A DNA stretch of 64,000 nt from Hominimerdicola alba (GTDB lineage Bacteria > Bacillota > Clostridia > Oscillospirales > Ruminococcaceae), in the NCBI RefSeq assembly GCF_900109655.1, contig NZ_FOAT01000014.1, positions 34,975 to 98,974 of the forward strand. The letters are read 5' to 3'. The translations under genes and the position numbers were made by a program. Below, piece after piece: positions 61,934-64,000 of the stretch. Each line of letters begins with the position of its first letter. Within the stretch, counting starts at the first letter, position 1. The notes under the pieces are model-generated. The model was not told the DNA's origin and searched no databases. It saw only the letters and a list, made by a program, of their open reading frames with translations.

Positions 61934-62502
61934 TTCTTTGCCTTGCATATCAGCTGTGTCATGGTACCCATCGGGCAGTAAACACACCATGAGCGCGGCT
62001 TGAAAAGCAGCATTGTCACAAAGCCGAGTATCGTTGAAGTCAGCATAATGCTGTAAAAACCGAATGCGAACTGTGCCACTCCATCTGAGAACAGCGTGCC
62101 GTGATATGCCCAGTGCCATGGAACTTTAAATGTCCAGATAAGCTTGACTGTTTGTGAAAGAGGACGTCCGCCTGCGAAAACCAGATATGTGTTCCACAGC
62201 ATCACGAAGAACATGGTGAAAAAGAATATCAGAAATCCGTATCTGAATGCTTTCGACCTCATCCATTTCGGCATATCATGCTTTCGTGAAAAACCGAATC
62301 TTCCCCCCAGCATAGAGAACAGCTGTCCCCTGCCGCAGTACTTGTTGCAGTAGGCCTTGCTACCCCAGCCAATTGAGATAACAAGCGGTACGATAAAACA
62401 GATCATACCCAGCCAGGCAAAAAGTATATTCACAAAGCCAAGCAGCAGATATGTCAGCGAGAAGATCCAGAGGTAGTCATACCATTTTTTACGCTGTTTC
62501 AT
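61903..62502 (-). CDS. Membrane-bound 4Fe-4S protein, NapH/NosR-like
   Basis: The 199-residue protein has four or more membrane helices and two Cys pairs near helix ends (CNKYCGRGQ and CVYCPMGTM), as in the electron-transfer parts of NapH, NosR and related Fer4_5 proteins. It would pass electrons between quinone or flavin and a periplasmic or cytoplasmic partner. Its start overlaps the ferredoxin stop by 4 bp (ATGA), so both are coupled. The partner enzyme is not in the window. Confidence 0.88.
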   Translation of the reverse strand: MKQRKKWYDYLWIFSLTYLLLGFVNILFAWLGMICFIVPLVISIGWGSKAYCNKYCGRGQLFSMLGGRFGFSRKHDMPKWMRSKAFRYGFLIFFFTMFFVMLWNTYLVFAGGRPLSQTVKLIWTFKVPWHWAYHGTLFSDGVAQFAFGFYSIMLTSTILGFVTMLLFKPRSWCVYCPMGTMTQLICKAKNVTKSQTAEE

Positions 62503-62693
62503 TCTGCACCTCCCCCGATCTCAATAACACTCGCGGGACATTCTTTTGCGCATTTTCCACAGCCGACACAAAGTGTGCTGTCAACCACAGCAAACACACC
62601 AGCGGGAACACTTATCGCCGATTTCGGACAAACTTTCACGCAGCAGCCGCAAGCCACACATAACTCGGTATTTACGATAGCTTTTCGTTTCAT
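62499..62693 (-). CDS. 2x[4Fe-4S] ferredoxin
   Basis: From ATG 62693 (GGAGG upstream), 64 residues. Two clusters are encoded by CVACGCCVKVCP and CVGCGKCAKECP, the classical clostridial pattern. It is a low-potential electron carrier and shares an operon with the NapH-like membrane protein. The longer open frame crosses the promoter and is not used. Confidence 0.92.
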   Translation of the reverse strand: MKRKAIVNTELCVACGCCVKVCPKSAISVPAGVFAVVDSTLCVGCGKCAKECPASVIEIGGGAE

Positions 62694-62712
62694 ATCATCG
62701 CCTCCGAGATAT

Positions 62713-62754
62713 ATTATATCCAATCGGGGGCAATATTTCTGTGACAAAGTCACA
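62713..62754 (-). promoter_or_regulatory. Activator-type ferredoxin-operon promoter with Crp/Fnr palindrome
   Basis: Minus strand -10 TATAAT (62718-62713); palindrome TGTGACAAAGTCACA (62740-62754) exactly 21 bp upstream. The -35 (CAGAAA) is poor, so activation is expected. Confidence 0.88.
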
Positions 62755-62889
62755 TTTGTCGGTAAAGCCCTATCAAAACCACGATATCGCACTATATCTG
62801 CTTAGCTACACCTCCCATCCGTTTATGTTCGATCCTTCATTTTACCAATTAGTATAACATAATTGTTAATAAATTTCCATTCTTGATTC

Positions 62890-62917
62890 TTACAAAATCT
62901 CACAGTGATTTTTGTAA
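62890..62917. repeat. Imperfect inverted repeat in the intergenic region before xylanase
   Basis: TTACAAAATC pairs with GATTTTTGTAA around a 7-nt loop. Between 62755 and 63469 nothing else is supported. Several TATAAT words occur (for example 63245-63250) but no convincing -35. Confidence 0.5.
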
Positions 62918-63469
62918 TATACACTATGTTTTACGATCTCGCGATGCCGCACACATTGCTGATGATCGTTTTTTGTTGTTTTATACATGGTTTTATGATA
63001 GTAAATAAGAAGTCGGTGGAAATTACAGGTGAAGGAAAATTAACTAAAACTTTGTGCATAATGTTACAATTTCAAACTTACCAATATTAGCGCGAAAATG
63101 CTGAGTTTTAATTGCATTAATATCTGATTTATCCATATTTGCGAATATAAAATTTCTATACTGTTGATTTTATGTATCCACGTGATTCAGGGCTTTTGCA
63201 CTTTAAATGCTTATCTTATTAACGATTAAAAGATTTAAGATAATTATAATTTAAAAAGTAAACAAATAGTGTACGGAAGGTAAAAATCACAATTTTTGGT
63301 ATCGCCCGAATGATAATGAGCAAAATTTGATTAGATTCAATAACTAAAAAATTATAAAATATAATTAAATAATACGGAATTTAATATTGAAACGAGAGGG
63401 TCAATATTGCCGTATCATTTAAGTATCTATTTATAGTTTTGATTTTTTAGAAAGAGAGGTAATTGGTTT

Positions 63470-64000
63470 ATGAAGAAATCCGTTTCAAAACGCATTACAA
63501 GCGCTTTTGTTGCCGGTGTACTGATGGTTTCTCCTATTATATCATCAGTTACTGCATCTGCTGCTAAGGTACTGACAACAAGCCCTTCGCACACACAGGA
63601 AGTCGGCTGGTACAATGATTACCATCACGAGATCTGGCAGGCAGATACCCCTAACTCTTCTACTATGACACTGCACGACAATGACGGTGGTTTCAGCACA
63701 TCCTGGAAGTGTGGTCCTAATGGTTCGAGAGGTAACTTCCTTGCTCGTCGTGGTCTTTACTGGGGTCTGAATAACCCTAAGACATACAAAGATTACGGTG
63801 ATTTCTATTGTGATTATGACTGCAACTGGCAGGCAGGTTCATCAGGTAACTCCAGAATCTGTATCTACGGCTGGGCTCAGAATCCTCTGGTAGAGTACTA
63901 CATCATCGAAGACTGGAAGAACTGGTCTCCTGCACAGGATTCTTCTGCGCAGTACAAGGGTTCCGTTAATATCGACGGCAGTGAATACAAGATCTACACA
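63470..64000 (+). CDS. Secreted GH11 endo-xylanase, 3' end cut by the window
   Basis: The gene starts at ATG 63470 (AGAGAGG upstream) and runs open to the last base (177 codons). A signal peptide (about 1-32, ending in TASAAKV) precedes the GH11 jelly roll: WKCGPNGSRGNFLARRG, YGWAQNPLVEYYIIEDW. The Glu in EYYIIE is the catalytic nucleophile. It cleaves internal beta-1,4-xylan bonds. Further domains, possibly carbohydrate-binding or dockerin, would lie beyond the window. Confidence 0.92.
   Translation, partial: MKKSVSKRITSAFVAGVLMVSPIISSVTASAAKVLTTSPSHTQEVGWYNDYHHEIWQADTPNSSTMTLHDNDGGFSTSWKCGPNGSRGNFLARRGLYWGLNNPKTYKDYGDFYCDYDCNWQAGSSGNSRICIYGWAQNPLVEYYIIEDWKNWSPAQDSSAQYKGSVNIDGSEYKIYT

Noticed and set aside
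63427..63615. Short minus-strand frame opposite the xylanase start
   Set aside because: Antisense to a gene with signal peptide and GH11 sequence.
1..64000. CRISPR arrays, tRNA or rRNA genes, prophage
   Set aside because: No regularly spaced identical repeats, cloverleaf-like CCA-region genes, rRNA segments or phage structural genes were recognised by eye.

Overview
The window looks like a chromosomal segment of a low-to-mid GC, Gram-positive anaerobe of the Ruminococcus group, most like a fibre-degrading rumen species such as R. albus. The evidence is a set of secreted plant-wall enzymes (a tandem pectate lyase, a double SGNH acetylesterase with an internal dockerin, a dockerin protein and the start of a GH11 xylanase), many lipoproteins with Ser/Thr/Glu-rich tethers, and very regular sigma-A promoters (TTGACA or TTTACA, 17 bp, TATAAT). 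The species name is inference. No rRNA, tRNA, CRISPR array or phage was recognised.

Layout. 1-9.2 kb: housekeeping and envelope genes (L,D-transpeptidase, coiled-coil protein, coaD, rsmD, short-chain dehydrogenase, anchored secreted protein, TerD-domain protein). 9.2-16.2 kb: a 90-bp degenerate repeat, a DUF5662-like protein, a LacI-like/GGDEF protein, a phosphodiesterase, three small conserved-looking genes and a two-gene surface-protein operon. 16.5-24.5 kb: a clostripain/leucine-rich-repeat lipoprotein, TrpB2-type synthase, MATE exporter and a lipoprotein. 24.5-29 kb: two-component system and an FtsX-type permease without ATPase. 29-32.1 kb: csoR-copA copper operon with two operators and a chaperone domain fused to CopA that also has its own start signals. 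32.1-34.9 kb: IS200-like element, TetR/isochorismatase pair, GNAT. 35-50.2 kb: pectin-degradation and sugar-uptake region (pectate lyase, CHAP-like protein, AraC regulator, acetylesterase, sugar ABC importer without ATPase, dockerin protein). 50.4-53.1 kb: sigma factor and membrane-anchored putative anti-sigma protein. 53.3-58.8 kb: oxidoreductases, Nudix, an HTH/coiled-coil protein, a stand-alone Spo0A-C-type protein and a TraB/GumN lipoprotein. 59.1-62.8 kb: redox cluster (CoA-disulfide reductase-rhodanese, Crp/Fnr regulator, thioredoxin, NapH-like protein, ferredoxin). 63.5 kb to the end: 5' part of a GH11 xylanase.

The strongest regulatory observation is in the redox cluster. The same perfect 15-bp palindrome lies exactly 21 bp upstream of the -10 box of both trxA and the ferredoxin/NapH operon, beside a Crp/Fnr gene whose recognition helix keeps the Arg-Glu-x3-Arg pattern that reads TGTGA. 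This reads as a small activator-controlled regulon. Other points are the CopA/CopZ nested start, the Spo0A-C protein without receiver domain, the sigma/anti-sigma pair beside a glycan-utilisation region, and a possible attenuator in the leader of the dockerin protein.
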